The notes beneath the pieces were generated by a model. The model saw nothing but the letters and a program-made list of their open reading frames with translations, ran no database searches and was not told the DNA's origin. Positions 1 through 8,401 of a stretch of 64,000 nucleotides of DNA are shown piece by piece. The stretch lies in contig JACQFP010000006.1 in assembly GCA_016200005.1 (NCBI GenBank), forward strand, positions 152,929-216,928, read 5' to 3'. A program made the translations under genes and the position numbers. The stretch is from Verrucomicrobiota bacterium. Its GTDB lineage: Bacteria; Verrucomicrobiota; Verrucomicrobiia; Limisphaerales; PALSA-1396. Position 1 is the stretch's first letter; each line of letters opens with the position of its first letter.

Positions 1-636
1 GTGACCATCCACGTCTTCCAAGGCGAGCGCCCCTTCGCGGCGGACAACACCAGCCTCGGCGAATTCAACCTCGAGGGGCTCGCGCCCGCCCCGCGCGGGA
101 TGCCAAAGATTGAAGTCACCTTCGACATCGACGCCAACGGAATCCTCGACGTGTCGGCCAAGGACACCGCCACGGGCAAGTCACAGTCGATTCGTATCAG
201 CGGCTCGACGCGGCTGACCGACGCGGAGAAGGAGCGCATGGTCAAGCAAGCGGAGCAGTCTGCCGAGGCCGACAAGAAGCACCGCCGGGAAGTGGACCAG
301 CTCAACAACGCCGACGCCCTCTGCTACCAGGCGGAGAAGACGCTGGCGGATCACAGCGACAAGATTGCCGACGACTTGAAGAAGCGCATCGACACCGCGG
401 TGAGCGAAACCAAGGAGGCCATCAAGAAGAAGGACGCCGCCCTCGCCACCGAGCGCGCGGACAAGCTCAAGGACGCGTTGCAGGAAGTCGGCAAGAAGCT
501 CTACGCCGAAGCTGCTGCCAGGACGCCCCACGCGCGTGCCGGTGTACAGGAACCGACCGGCGAACCACGCCCCAGCGGGTCCGGCTCACGCGGCAAGGTC
601 GTGGATGCGGAGTTCCGGGAAACAAAACAGCCGTAG
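1..636 (+). CDS. dnaK: Chaperone DnaK (Hsp70), C-terminal part, 5' end outside window
   Basis: The gene enters from the left edge, so the first codon is not a real start. The visible 211 codons begin inside the substrate-binding domain ('VTIHVFQGERPFAADN'). They continue through the conserved 'NLEGLAPAPRGMPKIEVTFDIDANGILDVSAKD' beta-sandwich stretch (shown in the sequence around residues 22-55) and the helical lid. The end is the typical acidic tail 'VVDAEFRETKQP'. Hsp70 binds unfolded peptides in an ATP cycle driven by DnaJ and GrpE. A dnaJ lies 3.6 kb downstream with a P-type ATPase and a DUF6448 gene between, which is not the usual dnaK-dnaJ adjacency. The lid is rich in Lys, Glu and Ala, as in other family members. 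Confidence 0.97.
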   Translation: MTIHVFQGERPFAADNTSLGEFNLEGLAPAPRGMPKIEVTFDIDANGILDVSAKDTATGKSQSIRISGSTRLTDAEKERMVKQAEQSAEADKKHRREVDQLNNADALCYQAEKTLADHSDKIADDLKKRIDTAVSETKEAIKKKDAALATERADKLKDALQEVGKKLYAEAAARTPHARAGVQEPTGEPRPSGSGSRGKVVDAEFRETKQP

Positions 637-723
637 CGAACCCAGGAGCCTTGTGCGTCCAACCCATCTTTATCTGACGCTCAATCAAGGGCCTGTTCCC
701 GGTTTACCCCGCCGGGACCAGTC

Positions 724-756
724 CTGGCCTTCTGTTCGCCAAGCGAACCAGGCCAG
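724..756. other. Stem-loop between dnaK and the P-type ATPase gene
   Basis: CTGGCC (724-729) pairs with GGCCAG (751-756), and inside it TTCGC (735-739) pairs with GCGAA (743-747) around a CAA loop. No T-run follows, so it is not a classical Rho-independent terminator. It could be a weak terminator, an RNA-stabilising hairpin or chance. Confidence 0.4.
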
Positions 757-784
757 TTGAAACGCGCGGCCCGCGAGCGATCGA

Positions 785-3574
785 ATGAAGATTCACCATT
801 TAACAGTCTCCGACGCATTCGCCAGCTTGCAGAGCAGAGGGGAAGGACTTTACGCGAAGGAAGCGGCCCGCCGTCTCGCGGAGTTCGGGCCGAACATCGT
901 CGAGCGCGTTCGCGGCGAACCACTGGCGCTGCGCTTTCTCAAAGATTTCACGCACTTCTTTGCCATCATTCTGTGGGTGGCCGCCGGTCTGGCCTTCCTG
1001 GCAGACTGGTGGGGTCCGGGCCATGGCATGGCAACATTGGGCTTCGCCATGATCGGCGTCATCGCCGTCAACGGCGTGTTCTCCTTTTGGCAGGAGTTTC
1101 GCGCGGAGAAAGCCATCCACTCGCTGCAACGTCTCCTCCCGCGGGAAGCGACTGTGCTGCGGGAGAGTCAGGCGGAAAAAATTCCCGCCGCGGAACTCGT
1201 CCCCGGTGACATCGTCCTGCTGGAAGAAGGCGCCAACGTTCCTGCCGACTGCCGGCTACTTGAGGGGTTCGACGTGCGCGTCAACAATGCCACGGTGACT
1301 GGCGAATCGCTTCCTCACGCCCGCGACTCGGGACCGTCGAGCGAACCCGAACTGCTCCACAGCGCCAACGTCCTGCTCGCGGGCACATGGCTTGTATCCG
1401 GCCAGGCGAAGGCGCTGGTATTTGCCACGGGCGCACATTCGGAATTTGGCAAGATCGCGCGCCTTACGCAGTCGGCGAAGGAACCGATGTCGCCGCTGCA
1501 GAAGGAAATTGTCCGGCTCAGTCATCTCGTCGCCGTGCTGGCGCTGGGATTGGGCGTCATTTTCTTTTTCATTGGCCGCGCGATCGGACTCTCGTTCTGG
1601 GCCAACTTCATTTTCGCGATCGGGATTATCGTGGCGAACGTGCCCGAAGGCTTGTTGCCCACGGTCACGCTCGCGCTGGCGATGGGCTCCCAGCGCATGG
1701 CGCGACGCCACGCCCTCATCCGCCATTTGCCGGCGGTTGAAACGCTTGGCTCGACCACGGTGATTTGCACGGACAAAACCGGAACGCTCACGCAAAACGA
1801 AATGGCCGTGACGCGCCTCTACCTGGATGGACAGGTGGTGGATCCGCGGGAAATCGCACAGTCCGGCTCGTTCGTCACGACGCATCGGCGATTTTTTGAG
1901 ACGGCCTGGTTCTGCCACAATGTCAAACCCGGCAAGCGCGCCGGCTACGGCCAGTGGTTCGGCGATCCGATGGAAATCGCCATTGTCCAGATGGCAGCGA
2001 ACGTCGGCCTGGACAATCCGGAGTTTCCGCGTCTCGATGAGATTCCTTTCGACTCGCAGCGCAGGCGGCTCGCGACGGTGCAGCAGACACCGGAGGGCGC
2101 GGTGCTTTATCTCAAGGGCGCGCCGGAAGTGGTGCTGCCCCGGTGTGAACTGGCCGAGCTGGACGGCGCGCTTATGCCGCTCACCGATGCACTCCGCGCG
2201 CGCTTCCGCGCGGCGGAGGAGGCGATGGCAGCGGCGGGTTTGCGCGTGCTGGCCTTCGCGCACCGCCCGGTGCCGACGCGATGCGAGCGCGAGCATCTGG
2301 AGGAGCGGCTGACGTTGACCGGACTTGTCGGGCTCGAGGATCCGCCCCGCCCGGAAGTCACCGCGGCCATCGCTCAATGCCGCGCTGCGGGCATCAAGGT
2401 CATCATGGTTACGGGCGACCATCCGCAGACCGCGCTGGCCATTGGACGGGAGATCGATCTGGTGCGCTCCAATGCGCCAGTGGTCATCACCGGTGAGCAG
2501 TTGCATCGCCTCTCCAACACACAGCTCCAACTTGCGCTCGACGCCCCGGAGATTCTCTTCGCACGCGTTGCCGCCGACCAGAAGATGCGCATCGTTGCCG
2601 CGTTGAAACGAAAGCGGGAGATTGTCGCGGTCACGGGTGACGGGGTGAACGACGCGCCCGCCCTGAAGCAGGCCGACATCGGGATCGCCATGGGCCTCAG
2701 CGGAACCGACGTGGCGCGCGAGGCGGCGGACATGGTTCTGCTGGATGACAATTTTGCCAGCATCGTCGCCGCGATCGAAGAAGGCCGCGCCGTCTTCGCG
2801 AACATCCGCAAATTCCTGACCTACATCCTGACCTCAAACGTGCCGGAGTTGATGCCTTACCTGGCATTCGTGCTGTTCAAGATTCCACTGCCACTGACGG
2901 TCATTCAGATTCTTGCCGTGGATCTCGGGACCGACATGGTGCCTGCATTGGGTCTTGGCGCGGAAAAGCCCGGGCCGAACGTCATGCGCCTGCCGCCTCG
3001 TCCGCGAGCCGAACGGCTGCTGGACTGGGCGCTTATCGCGCGCGCTTATCTCTGGCTGGGGCCGATGCAGGCGGCGGCGGCGTTGGCGGCGTTTTTCTTC
3101 GTCCTGCGCCAGGGCGGCTGGCGCTACGGCGAAACGCTCCCCGCAAACGCGCCCCTTTACCTGCAAGCCACCACGGCCTGTTTGACCGCTATCATCATCA
3201 TGCAAGTCGCGAACGTTTTTCTGTGCCGCAGCCGACGCGAATCCGTGTTCCGCTTCGGCCTGTTCAGCAATCCGCTGATCTGGCTTGGCCTCGGGGTCGA
3301 ACTCTCGCTCATTCTGGCCATTGATTACACATCGTGGGGCAACGCTGTCTTCGGCACCGCGCCCATACCCATCAAAGCGTGGCTGTTCGTCCTTCCCTTC
3401 GCGCTGGGCATGTTGGCGCTGGAAGAACTTCGCAAATGGATCGTGCGCACACGGTCAAGCGCCAGTTGTGTCGGACCGTCCTCGCTCAATTACAGAAGGA
3501 ACCTCAAATCGCGGCATCGAACAACCACCTCGACCACTTCAACTGAACTTAAACCAACGGAGAAAAACGCATGA
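785..3574 (+). CDS. P-type cation ATPase, P2 class, Na,K-ATPase-like
   Basis: A 929-residue membrane pump. It has the N-terminal cation ATPase domain, the actuator 'TGES' near residue 173, the phosphorylation motif 'CTDKTGTLTQNE' with Asp330, the hinge 'MVTGDHPQTA' and 'GDGVNDAPALKQADIG'. Transmembrane helix 4 carries 'PEGLLPTVTLALAMG'. The post-hinge stretch 'DLGTDMVPALGLGAEKPG' is close to the corresponding part of animal Na,K-ATPase alpha, which points to the P2C rather than the SERCA branch; the transported ion cannot be fixed from sequence here. Its last codons overlap the ATG of the next gene (ATGA), so the two are probably co-translated. The C-terminus has a Ser/Thr/Arg-rich tail of about 35 residues of unknown role. 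Confidence 0.93.
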   Translation: MKIHHLTVSDAFASLQSRGEGLYAKEAARRLAEFGPNIVERVRGEPLALRFLKDFTHFFAIILWVAAGLAFLADWWGPGHGMATLGFAMIGVIAVNGVFSFWQEFRAEKAIHSLQRLLPREATVLRESQAEKIPAAELVPGDIVLLEEGANVPADCRLLEGFDVRVNNATVTGESLPHARDSGPSSEPELLHSANVLLAGTWLVSGQAKALVFATGAHSEFGKIARLTQSAKEPMSPLQKEIVRLSHLVAVLALGLGVIFFFIGRAIGLSFWANFIFAIGIIVANVPEGLLPTVTLALAMGSQRMARRHALIRHLPAVETLGSTTVICTDKTGTLTQNEMAVTRLYLDGQVVDPREIAQSGSFVTTHRRFFETAWFCHNVKPGKRAGYGQWFGDPMEIAIVQMAANVGLDNPEFPRLDEIPFDSQRRRLATVQQTPEGAVLYLKGAPEVVLPRCELAELDGALMPLTDALRARFRAAEEAMAAAGLRVLAFAHRPVPTRCEREHLEERLTLTGLVGLEDPPRPEVTAAIAQCRAAGIKVIMVTGDHPQTALAIGREIDLVRSNAPVVITGEQLHRLSNTQLQLALDAPEILFARVAADQKMRIVAALKRKREIVAVTGDGVNDAPALKQADIGIAMGLSGTDVAREAADMVLLDDNFASIVAAIEEGRAVFANIRKFLTYILTSNVPELMPYLAFVLFKIPLPLTVIQILAVDLGTDMVPALGLGAEKPGPNVMRLPPRPRAERLLDWALIARAYLWLGPMQAAAALAAFFFVLRQGGWRYGETLPANAPLYLQATTACLTAIIIMQVANVFLCRSRRESVFRFGLFSNPLIWLGLGVELSLILAIDYTSWGNAVFGTAPIPIKAWLFVLPFALGMLALEELRKWIVRTRSSASCVGPSSLNYRRNLKSRHRTTTSTTSTELKPTEKNA

Positions 3575-4218
3575 AAATGAAACACTCGCTTGTCTCAACA
3601 TCCGTCAGCGCGATCGTGCTGGCGATGCTCTCATTCAGCTCGCTTCGGACTTTCGCCCATTGCGACAGCCTGGATGGCCCGGTGGTCAAAGCTGCGCAGC
3701 GCGCGCTGGCTGAAGGCAACGTCAACCTGGTTCTCATCTGGGTGCAAAAGAACGATGAAGCCGAAATTAAAGCGGTGTTTCAGAAAACACTCGCCGTGCG
3801 AAAGCTGAACGCTGAGGCGCGCGAACTGGCGGACACCTATTTCTTCGAGATGCTCGTGCGCATCCATCGCGCCGGCGAAGGCGCGCCCTACACCGGCCTC
3901 AAGCCCGCCGGGCGCGACCTCGGCCCGGCCATTCCCGCCGGAGACAAGGCGCTGGAGACCGGCCAACTCGAACCGGTGCAGCGCCTGCTCTCGAACGAGA
4001 TGGAACACGGCCTGCACGAACGATTCAAAGAGGCGCTGGCGAAAAGGAAATTCCGCCACGATGACGTCGAGACCGGTCGCGCTTACGTGAACGCCTACGT
4101 CGCCTACATTCACTATATCGAGGGACTGCATCAGGCAGCCAAGGGCGCAGTCCACGGCCATCCCGGGGAGTCCGGCGAAACAGACGCGCATCCGGCGGGG
4201 CACCACGAGAAACCGTGA
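3571..4218 (+). CDS. Exported DUF6448-like protein
   Basis: A 215-residue protein with an N-terminal signal peptide (basic 'MKMKH' and a hydrophobic core to about residue 29, 'TFAHC'). The mature part starts with 'HCDSLDGPVVKAAQRAL', the hallmark I associate with DUF6448. It is mostly helical, with several His residues ('EMEHGLHERF', 'YIHYIEGLHQA') and a His-rich C-terminus that could bind metal. Function is unknown. The start ATG overlaps the stop of the upstream P-type ATPase, suggesting a functional link with cation or metal handling. DUF naming is from memory of the family pattern. Confidence 0.75.
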   Translation: MKMKHSLVSTSVSAIVLAMLSFSSLRTFAHCDSLDGPVVKAAQRALAEGNVNLVLIWVQKNDEAEIKAVFQKTLAVRKLNAEARELADTYFFEMLVRIHRAGEGAPYTGLKPAGRDLGPAIPAGDKALETGQLEPVQRLLSNEMEHGLHERFKEALAKRKFRHDDVETGRAYVNAYVAYIHYIEGLHQAAKGAVHGHPGESGETDAHPAGHHEKP

Positions 4219-4248
4219 ACCACCAATGACGACGCCAAAGGCTGCTTC

Positions 4249-5355
4249 ATGCCTGCCACCACCCAGCGCGATTTCTACGAAGTCCTCGGCGTCCCGCGCG
4301 AGGCGGACGAAAAGAAGATCAAGGACGCCTTCCGCGAACTCGCGCTCAAGTATCATCCCGACCGGAACAAGGAGCGGGGCGCGGAGGAGAAGTTCAAGGA
4401 GATCGCCGAGGCCTACGCGGTGCTCTCCGACCCGAAGAAGCGCGCCGAGTATGACACCGGAGGGTTTGCGGGTGTCGCGAGCTATTCCGCAGAGGATCTG
4501 TTTGGCGGGATCAACTTTGAAGAGATCTTCGGTGGCCGCGGCTTCGGCTTCGACTTTGGAATGAGTGGCGGCGGCGGCGGTTTGTTCGAGCGCTTCTTCG
4601 GACGAGGCGGACCAGCGCGAGGTGAGGATATCGAGATCATACTCACCATTCCGCTGGAGAAAGTAGCCAGCGGCGGCGAGGCCATCGTGCGCGTGCCACG
4701 CTCGGAGAAATGCCCGGAATGTGAGGGCACGGGTTGCAGACCTGGTACGAAGCCGCGCTCTTGCGAGAGGTGCAAGGGGTCCGGGCGGCAGACCACCAGC
4801 CGTCGTGATGGCGGCGTGATGTTCCAACAAATCACCACCTGCCCCGAATGCGACGGCAGAGGCCAGTTCATCGACAAGCCGTGCCCCAAGTGTGAGGGTC
4901 GCGGCGAAGTCGAGCGCGAGGAGAAAATCACGGTAAAAGTTCCCCCCGGAGTCGAGGAAGAAATGGCCTTGCGCGTCCCCGGCCACGGCTATGCGTCGCC
5001 GCAGAAGGGTGTCGTACCTGGCGACCTGCTTGTCGCCATCCGCAGCGAACCTGACGCGCGATTCGAGCGGCACGGCGCCGACCTGTGGCGCGATGCAACC
5101 ATCGACGTTGCAGACGCTGCCCTCGGCACGAAAATCAATGTGCCCACGCTCGACGGCGAAGTGAAGGTGAACGTGCCTTCCGGCACGCAGCCGGACACCG
5201 TGCTGCGCCTGGATGGCAAAGGCTTGCCCAACTTCAAGGCGCGCGGCCACGGCAGCCTCTACATCCGCGTCAACGTGCGCGTTCCGCAGAAACTCTCTCC
5301 GGAGGAGCGGAAATTGTTCGAACGCTTACAGGCCATTCGGCGCAAAGACAAATGA
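4249..5355 (+). CDS. dnaJ: Co-chaperone DnaJ (Hsp40), class A
   Basis: A 368-residue type A J-protein. The J domain is at residues 7-70 with the HPD motif in '[10 protein letters not shown]'. A Gly/Phe-rich linker follows ('[23 protein letters not shown]'; residues about 100-123). Four zinc-finger CxxCxGxG repeats come next ([32 protein letters not shown]), then the C-terminal substrate-binding domains. It stimulates DnaK ATP hydrolysis and delivers clients. The chosen ATG gives the expected short leader before the J domain. It is 30 bp after the DUF6448 gene on the same strand, so it may share its transcript. Confidence 0.96.
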   Translation: MPATTQRDFYEVLGVPREADEKKIKDAFRELALKYHPDRNKERGAEEKFKEIAEAYAVLSDPKKRAEYDTGGFAGVASYSAEDLFGGINFEEIFGGRGFGFDFGMSGGGGGLFERFFGRGGPARGEDIEIILTIPLEKVASGGEAIVRVPRSEKCPECEGTGCRPGTKPRSCERCKGSGRQTTSRRDGGVMFQQITTCPECDGRGQFIDKPCPKCEGRGEVEREEKITVKVPPGVEEEMALRVPGHGYASPQKGVVPGDLLVAIRSEPDARFERHGADLWRDATIDVADAALGTKINVPTLDGEVKVNVPSGTQPDTVLRLDGKGLPNFKARGHGSLYIRVNVRVPQKLSPEERKLFERLQAIRRKDK

Positions 5356-5385
5356 GCGCCAGCTTCAACAGCAGCCCGTCCGTGA

Positions 5386-5553
5386 CAGAGACTCGACTCT
5401 CCCTCAACGCAGAAGGGCGAACTCATAGGCATCCTCACCGCGGAGAATCTCGGCGAATACCTGATGATTCAAGCTGCTCTGGATCAGTCGTTGCGAGAGA
5501 AATTTGGTGGAAGACGGCGTTCAGTTACACGCGTTGAGCGCTGGCCTGCATGA
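5386..5553 (+). pseudogene. Remnant of a CBS-domain site-2 protease (M50) C-terminus
   Basis: In the 290-bp space after dnaJ one frame reads 'GELIGILTAENLGEYLMIQ' followed by 'AALDQSLREKFGG' before a TGA at 5551. This matches the last CBS beta-alpha segment and tail typical of bacterial site-2 protease family proteins ('GLLTxENVGEyLMvxAAL'). No start codon or upstream domain remains: the frame is closed by a stop at 5383-5385. It is best read as the debris of a deleted gene. The family name rests on this short motif only. Confidence 0.5.
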
Positions 5554-5645
5554 GACGGCGCAAATTCCGATGGGTGTTGGCCAAGATATGGTAAGCGGCT
5601 GTTGTCGAGAAGAGATTAAACTAGACGGTTAGGAAAAGCTTTCTT

Positions 5646-6083
5646 ATGAAAAAGATGGCGTCTCGCAAAAAAAACAGAATTCCTCAACCAGACGTCGGTG
5701 GTGTGGGCAAAAAGAAACCGCTCGCGCAGAATGCAGTCAAGCTTACGCCTTTCCAAAGCGAGAAGGAGACCCAGCCTTTGGCTCTTTTGCAGGAGCACTT
5801 TATCCACTCGGAATTACAACCCGTCATCTTCGAATATTTTAACCTAGCGGCCACGGACGTTTCGCTCGCCAGCACGTTTAACAATTGGCAGACTCGCGCG
5901 ACGCCCATGAAGCCGCAAAGCGCCGGCAAATGGACGGCGGAAGTGATGCTCAAACCAGGGCGCTACGAATACCGGCTCATCGTCGATGGCCGGTGGCAGG
6001 ACGATCCGATGGCGACACGGTTCGCCACCAATCCCTTCAGGGGTTTGAATTCCGTCATCAAAGTCGAAGCACTGGGAATTTAA
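5646..6083 (+). CDS. Solo glycogen-binding CBM48/E-set domain protein
   Basis: A 145-residue soluble protein. The basic N-terminal 45 residues look disordered. Residues about 60-142 form a CBM48/AMPK-beta-like E-set domain: 'VFEYF'-like start, 'VSLASTFNNWQTRATPM', 'GKWTAEVMLKPGRYEYRLIVDGRWQDDP'-type strand pattern and a closing 'NSVIKV'. Such domains bind alpha-glucan, usually on branching enzymes, pullulanases or AMPK. Here it stands alone, so it may be a glycogen-targeting or sensing subunit. The alpha-glucan operon of this window lies 39 kb away. It is not obviously in an operon with its neighbours. Confidence 0.8.
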   Translation: MKKMASRKKNRIPQPDVGGVGKKKPLAQNAVKLTPFQSEKETQPLALLQEHFIHSELQPVIFEYFNLAATDVSLASTFNNWQTRATPMKPQSAGKWTAEVMLKPGRYEYRLIVDGRWQDDPMATRFATNPFRGLNSVIKVEALGI

Positions 6084-6140
6084 GCTGGAATTGCGGGCTC
6101 GCCGACATGTCCAGCAACTTGGCCGCGAGCCGATCATGCG

Positions 6141-6728
6141 ATGAATCGGACCTGTCTGAGACTGATCGTGCTGGTCGCCCTTCCGATGTTTGTATCGGGA
6201 TGCTCGTCCTTGTTGCCTCATTCGCAGACCGCCACGAAATCGCGATGGAAATCTTACAGCGAGGCGAGGGACGCTTTCGACCGTATCGTGCCGAACGAAA
6301 CGGGAACGAACGCGCTTTCGGAACTTGGTCTTGACCCGAACGCCAATCCCAACGTCCGCGTCTTGACTTATCTCGATCTCATCCAGCGCTTCCTGCCGAA
6401 CCAGGCGATCACCAAAGACGACTTGGACAAAGCCGTCCGCAGTTGCATCGAGGGGCGGGAGAAATCCATGGCTTTGGAGGTCGAGTTGAACGAGATTCGA
6501 AGCCAGCGCCACGGCAACGTGCTGTTGGACATATTCGGCTTTCAGCGAAACACCCATGAAACCGGATGGCAGTTCAAGGGGTTGCTCCTCCTCCGCGACG
6601 GCTTGGTCGTTTACAAACTCTATTCTGGACAGCCGGAGGTTGATCGCAACGAAAAGAAGGTGAAACCGCTGGGTCCGTTGCAGGAGTTGGACAACATCGT
6701 GATAGGAACCGTTGAAAGAGTCCGGTAG
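6141..6728 (+). CDS. Putative lipoprotein of unknown function
   Basis: A 195-residue protein with a type II signal peptide: 'MNRTCLRLIVLVALP' followed by the lipobox 'VSGC' (Cys21). It should therefore be lipid-anchored. The mature part contains a helical segment ('LTYLDLIQRFLPNQAITKDDL'; residues about 75-95) and a C-terminal part that mentions no known motif. I do not recognise the family. It is followed by a 260-bp stretch of uncertain coding content and then a small membrane protein gene. Confidence 0.7.
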   Translation: MNRTCLRLIVLVALPMFVSGCSSLLPHSQTATKSRWKSYSEARDAFDRIVPNETGTNALSELGLDPNANPNVRVLTYLDLIQRFLPNQAITKDDLDKAVRSCIEGREKSMALEVELNEIRSQRHGNVLLDIFGFQRNTHETGWQFKGLLLLRDGLVVYKLYSGQPEVDRNEKKVKPLGPLQELDNIVIGTVERVR

Positions 6729-6989
6729 AAACCACCATGGCAACAGCAGAATCAAAACGGTGGCCCAATCACGACTGAACTTCCCATGCCTTTGGTCATC
6801 AACGAAGACATTGCCGGACAACTGGAGGAAGTCGCGCGCATCCTCGCCGAAGGACATGAGCTTGGCGCTGACAGGTGCGGTCATTTGCATGGTGGTCACA
6901 GTGGCGTTTAAATGGAGCACTCCGCCATCCACTGGAAACAGTCCAACACAATCGCGCAAGGTACTGGAAAAGGTCCACGAAGGATTGCA
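6729..6989 (+). other. Stretch with two competing small reading frames, unresolved
   Basis: Frame A (6786-6911) would encode a 41-residue peptide starting 'MPLVINEDIAGQLEEVARIL' and ending in a His/Gly-rich tail. Frame B (6856-6993) would encode 45 residues with one hydrophobic helix ('LALTGAVICMVVTVAF'), and its stop overlaps the ATG of the next gene. Neither has a well-placed ribosome binding site. The first half of A and the second half of B look more protein-like than their alternatives. One gene broken by a frameshift near 6850 would explain this. Confidence 0.3.
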
Positions 6990-7316
6990 ATGAAAAAGGA
7001 TTTGCTCATTGAAGCGGCGATCTATGTTTCCTGTCTTTCACTCGTAAGTCTGTTATGGCACGAGCCTGTGGTATTGCTTCTGTGTTTGTCCATCATCGGT
7101 GCGTGGATGCTGTGGCGTTGGCATCGGCGCAGTGACGTGCTTTTCTACCTTGCGGGGTTCGTGCTCGGGCCGTTGGGCGAGGCGATGGCCGTTTACTTCG
7201 GCGCATGGACCTACGCCGAGCCGCTTTTTCTCGTGCCCATTTGGCTACCCTGCCTTTGGGGCATCGCCGCCCTCTTCGTAAAGCGGCTTTGCAACACGCT
7301 GCTCAAAACAAAATGA
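6990..7316 (+). CDS. Small integral membrane protein
   Basis: A 108-residue protein with about three hydrophobic helices (residues 8-24, 26-43 and 80-100), a basic loop 'WRWHRRSD' and a Lys-rich C-terminus. The ATG at 6990 was chosen over an upstream in-frame ATG at 6912 because 'GAAGGA' sits a few bases before it and the protein then starts 'MKKDLL', as membrane proteins often do. Its stop overlaps the ATG of the AIR-synthase gene (ATGA), so the two are likely coupled. Family not recognised. Confidence 0.65.
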   Translation: MKKDLLIEAAIYVSCLSLVSLLWHEPVVLLLCLSIIGAWMLWRWHRRSDVLFYLAGFVLGPLGEAMAVYFGAWTYAEPLFLVPIWLPCLWGIAALFVKRLCNTLLKTK

Positions 7317-8401
7317 ACGCGCGGCTACGCAATCTGCCCGTAGGCAAACTGCCATCGGACCTCTTGGCAAAGCTGGTCGGCAGGTTCGAGTCGAAAGACC
7401 CACGCGTCGTCGTCGGGCCGGGCGTCGGTTTAGACTGTGCTGTCGTGCGTTTCGGCGAACGACTGCTCGTGTTGAAGTCCGACCCGATTACTTTCGCGGC
7501 GGACGAGATCGGTTACTACCTTGTTCAGGTGAACGCGAACGACATCGCTACGACCGGCGCCCAACCGCGCTGGCTCTTGCTCACGATGCTTCTGCCCGAA
7601 GGGAAGACGAGCGCAAAGTCCGTCGAACGTATCACAGAACAAGTCCAGGTTGCTTGCTCCGAAATCGGCGTGACGATCATCGGCGGCCACACGGAAATCA
7701 CACATGACCTGAAACAACCCATTCTCGCGGGAACGCTCATTGGCGAAGTGAAGGGGCAGCATTTGATCACGCCGCGCGGCGTGCGACCCGGTGACCGGCT
7801 GCTGCTCACCAAAGGTGTGCCGATTGAAGCGACAGCGATTTTGGCGCGGGAGTTTCCCGAGCGGCTGGCGGGTGTGCTCAGCGCCGCAGAGCTTCGGGAA
7901 GCCCGGGCGTTTCTGCACAAACCCGGCATTAGTGTCGTGCGGGATGCTCGAATTGCACTGCGCGCCGGCCAGGTGACGGCGATGCACGATCCGACGGAGG
8001 GAGGATTGGCGATGGCACTTTGGGAACTGGCCGAGGCAAGCGAGCGGAGGATTTGCTTCGAGCGCTCGGCTGTGCCGGTGCCACCACTGTCAGCGCGAGT
8101 TTGTCGGAGCTTGCGCCTTGACCCGCTCAGGGCGATTGCTTCCGGCGCGCTATTGCTGACCACGCCAAAAAAGGATGCCCGCAACATCCAACGTGCCTTG
8201 GAGGGTGAAGGAATCGTTTGCGCGCAAATCGGCTGGGTTGAACGCGGCCCTGCCGGTGTGTGGGAAATCTCGCGTGACAAACGCTCGCCTCTGTGCCCGC
8301 CGGCTCGAGACGCAATCGCGCGGTTGTTTGAATCGACTCGAAAGCAAAGGAGCAAACATGAATCTGACTATCGTAAAAATCGAAAAGCCCGACGTTATTA
8401 A
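7313..8401 (+). CDS. AIR synthase-related (PurM/HypE-fold) protein
   Basis: A 362-residue protein of the PurM/HypE/SelD/ThiL ATP-binding superfamily. Visible elements are 'VVGPGVGLDCAVVRFG' (residues 24-39), 'KSDPITFAADEIGYYLVQVNANDIATTGAQP' (the conserved ND(I/L)A-x-GA metal/ATP loop), 'GGHTEIT' and 'HDPTEGGLAMALWELA'. HypE carries a reactive C-terminal Cys ('PRIC'), which is absent here, so this is not hydrogenase HypE; no other hyp genes are present. Its substrate is unknown. The 3' end overlaps the adenosine-specific kinase gene by 44 bp, suggesting a shared nucleotide-related pathway. The internal ATG at 7313 fits the family N-terminus; the in-frame ATG at 7205 lies inside the previous gene. 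Confidence 0.88.
   Translation: MNARLRNLPVGKLPSDLLAKLVGRFESKDPRVVVGPGVGLDCAVVRFGERLLVLKSDPITFAADEIGYYLVQVNANDIATTGAQPRWLLLTMLLPEGKTSAKSVERITEQVQVACSEIGVTIIGGHTEITHDLKQPILAGTLIGEVKGQHLITPRGVRPGDRLLLTKGVPIEATAILAREFPERLAGVLSAAELREARAFLHKPGISVVRDARIALRAGQVTAMHDPTEGGLAMALWELAEASERRICFERSAVPVPPLSARVCRSLRLDPLRAIASGALLLTTPKKDARNIQRALEGEGIVCAQIGWVERGPAGVWEISRDKRSPLCPPARDAIARLFESTRKQRSKHESDYRKNRKARRY

Noticed and set aside
724..756. Rho-independent terminator after dnaK
   Set aside because: The hairpin is good but no T-run follows in either direction, so it is listed only as a stem-loop.
3631..5250. Long open frame on the - strand (539 codons) across the DUF6448 gene and dnaJ
   Set aside because: It lies antisense to two clearly recognised genes, shows no domain pattern, and is explained by high GC and codon bias.
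7313..8401. Hydrogenase maturation protein HypE
   Set aside because: The essential C-terminal Cys motif is missing and no hyp or hydrogenase genes are present; called AIR-synthase-related instead.
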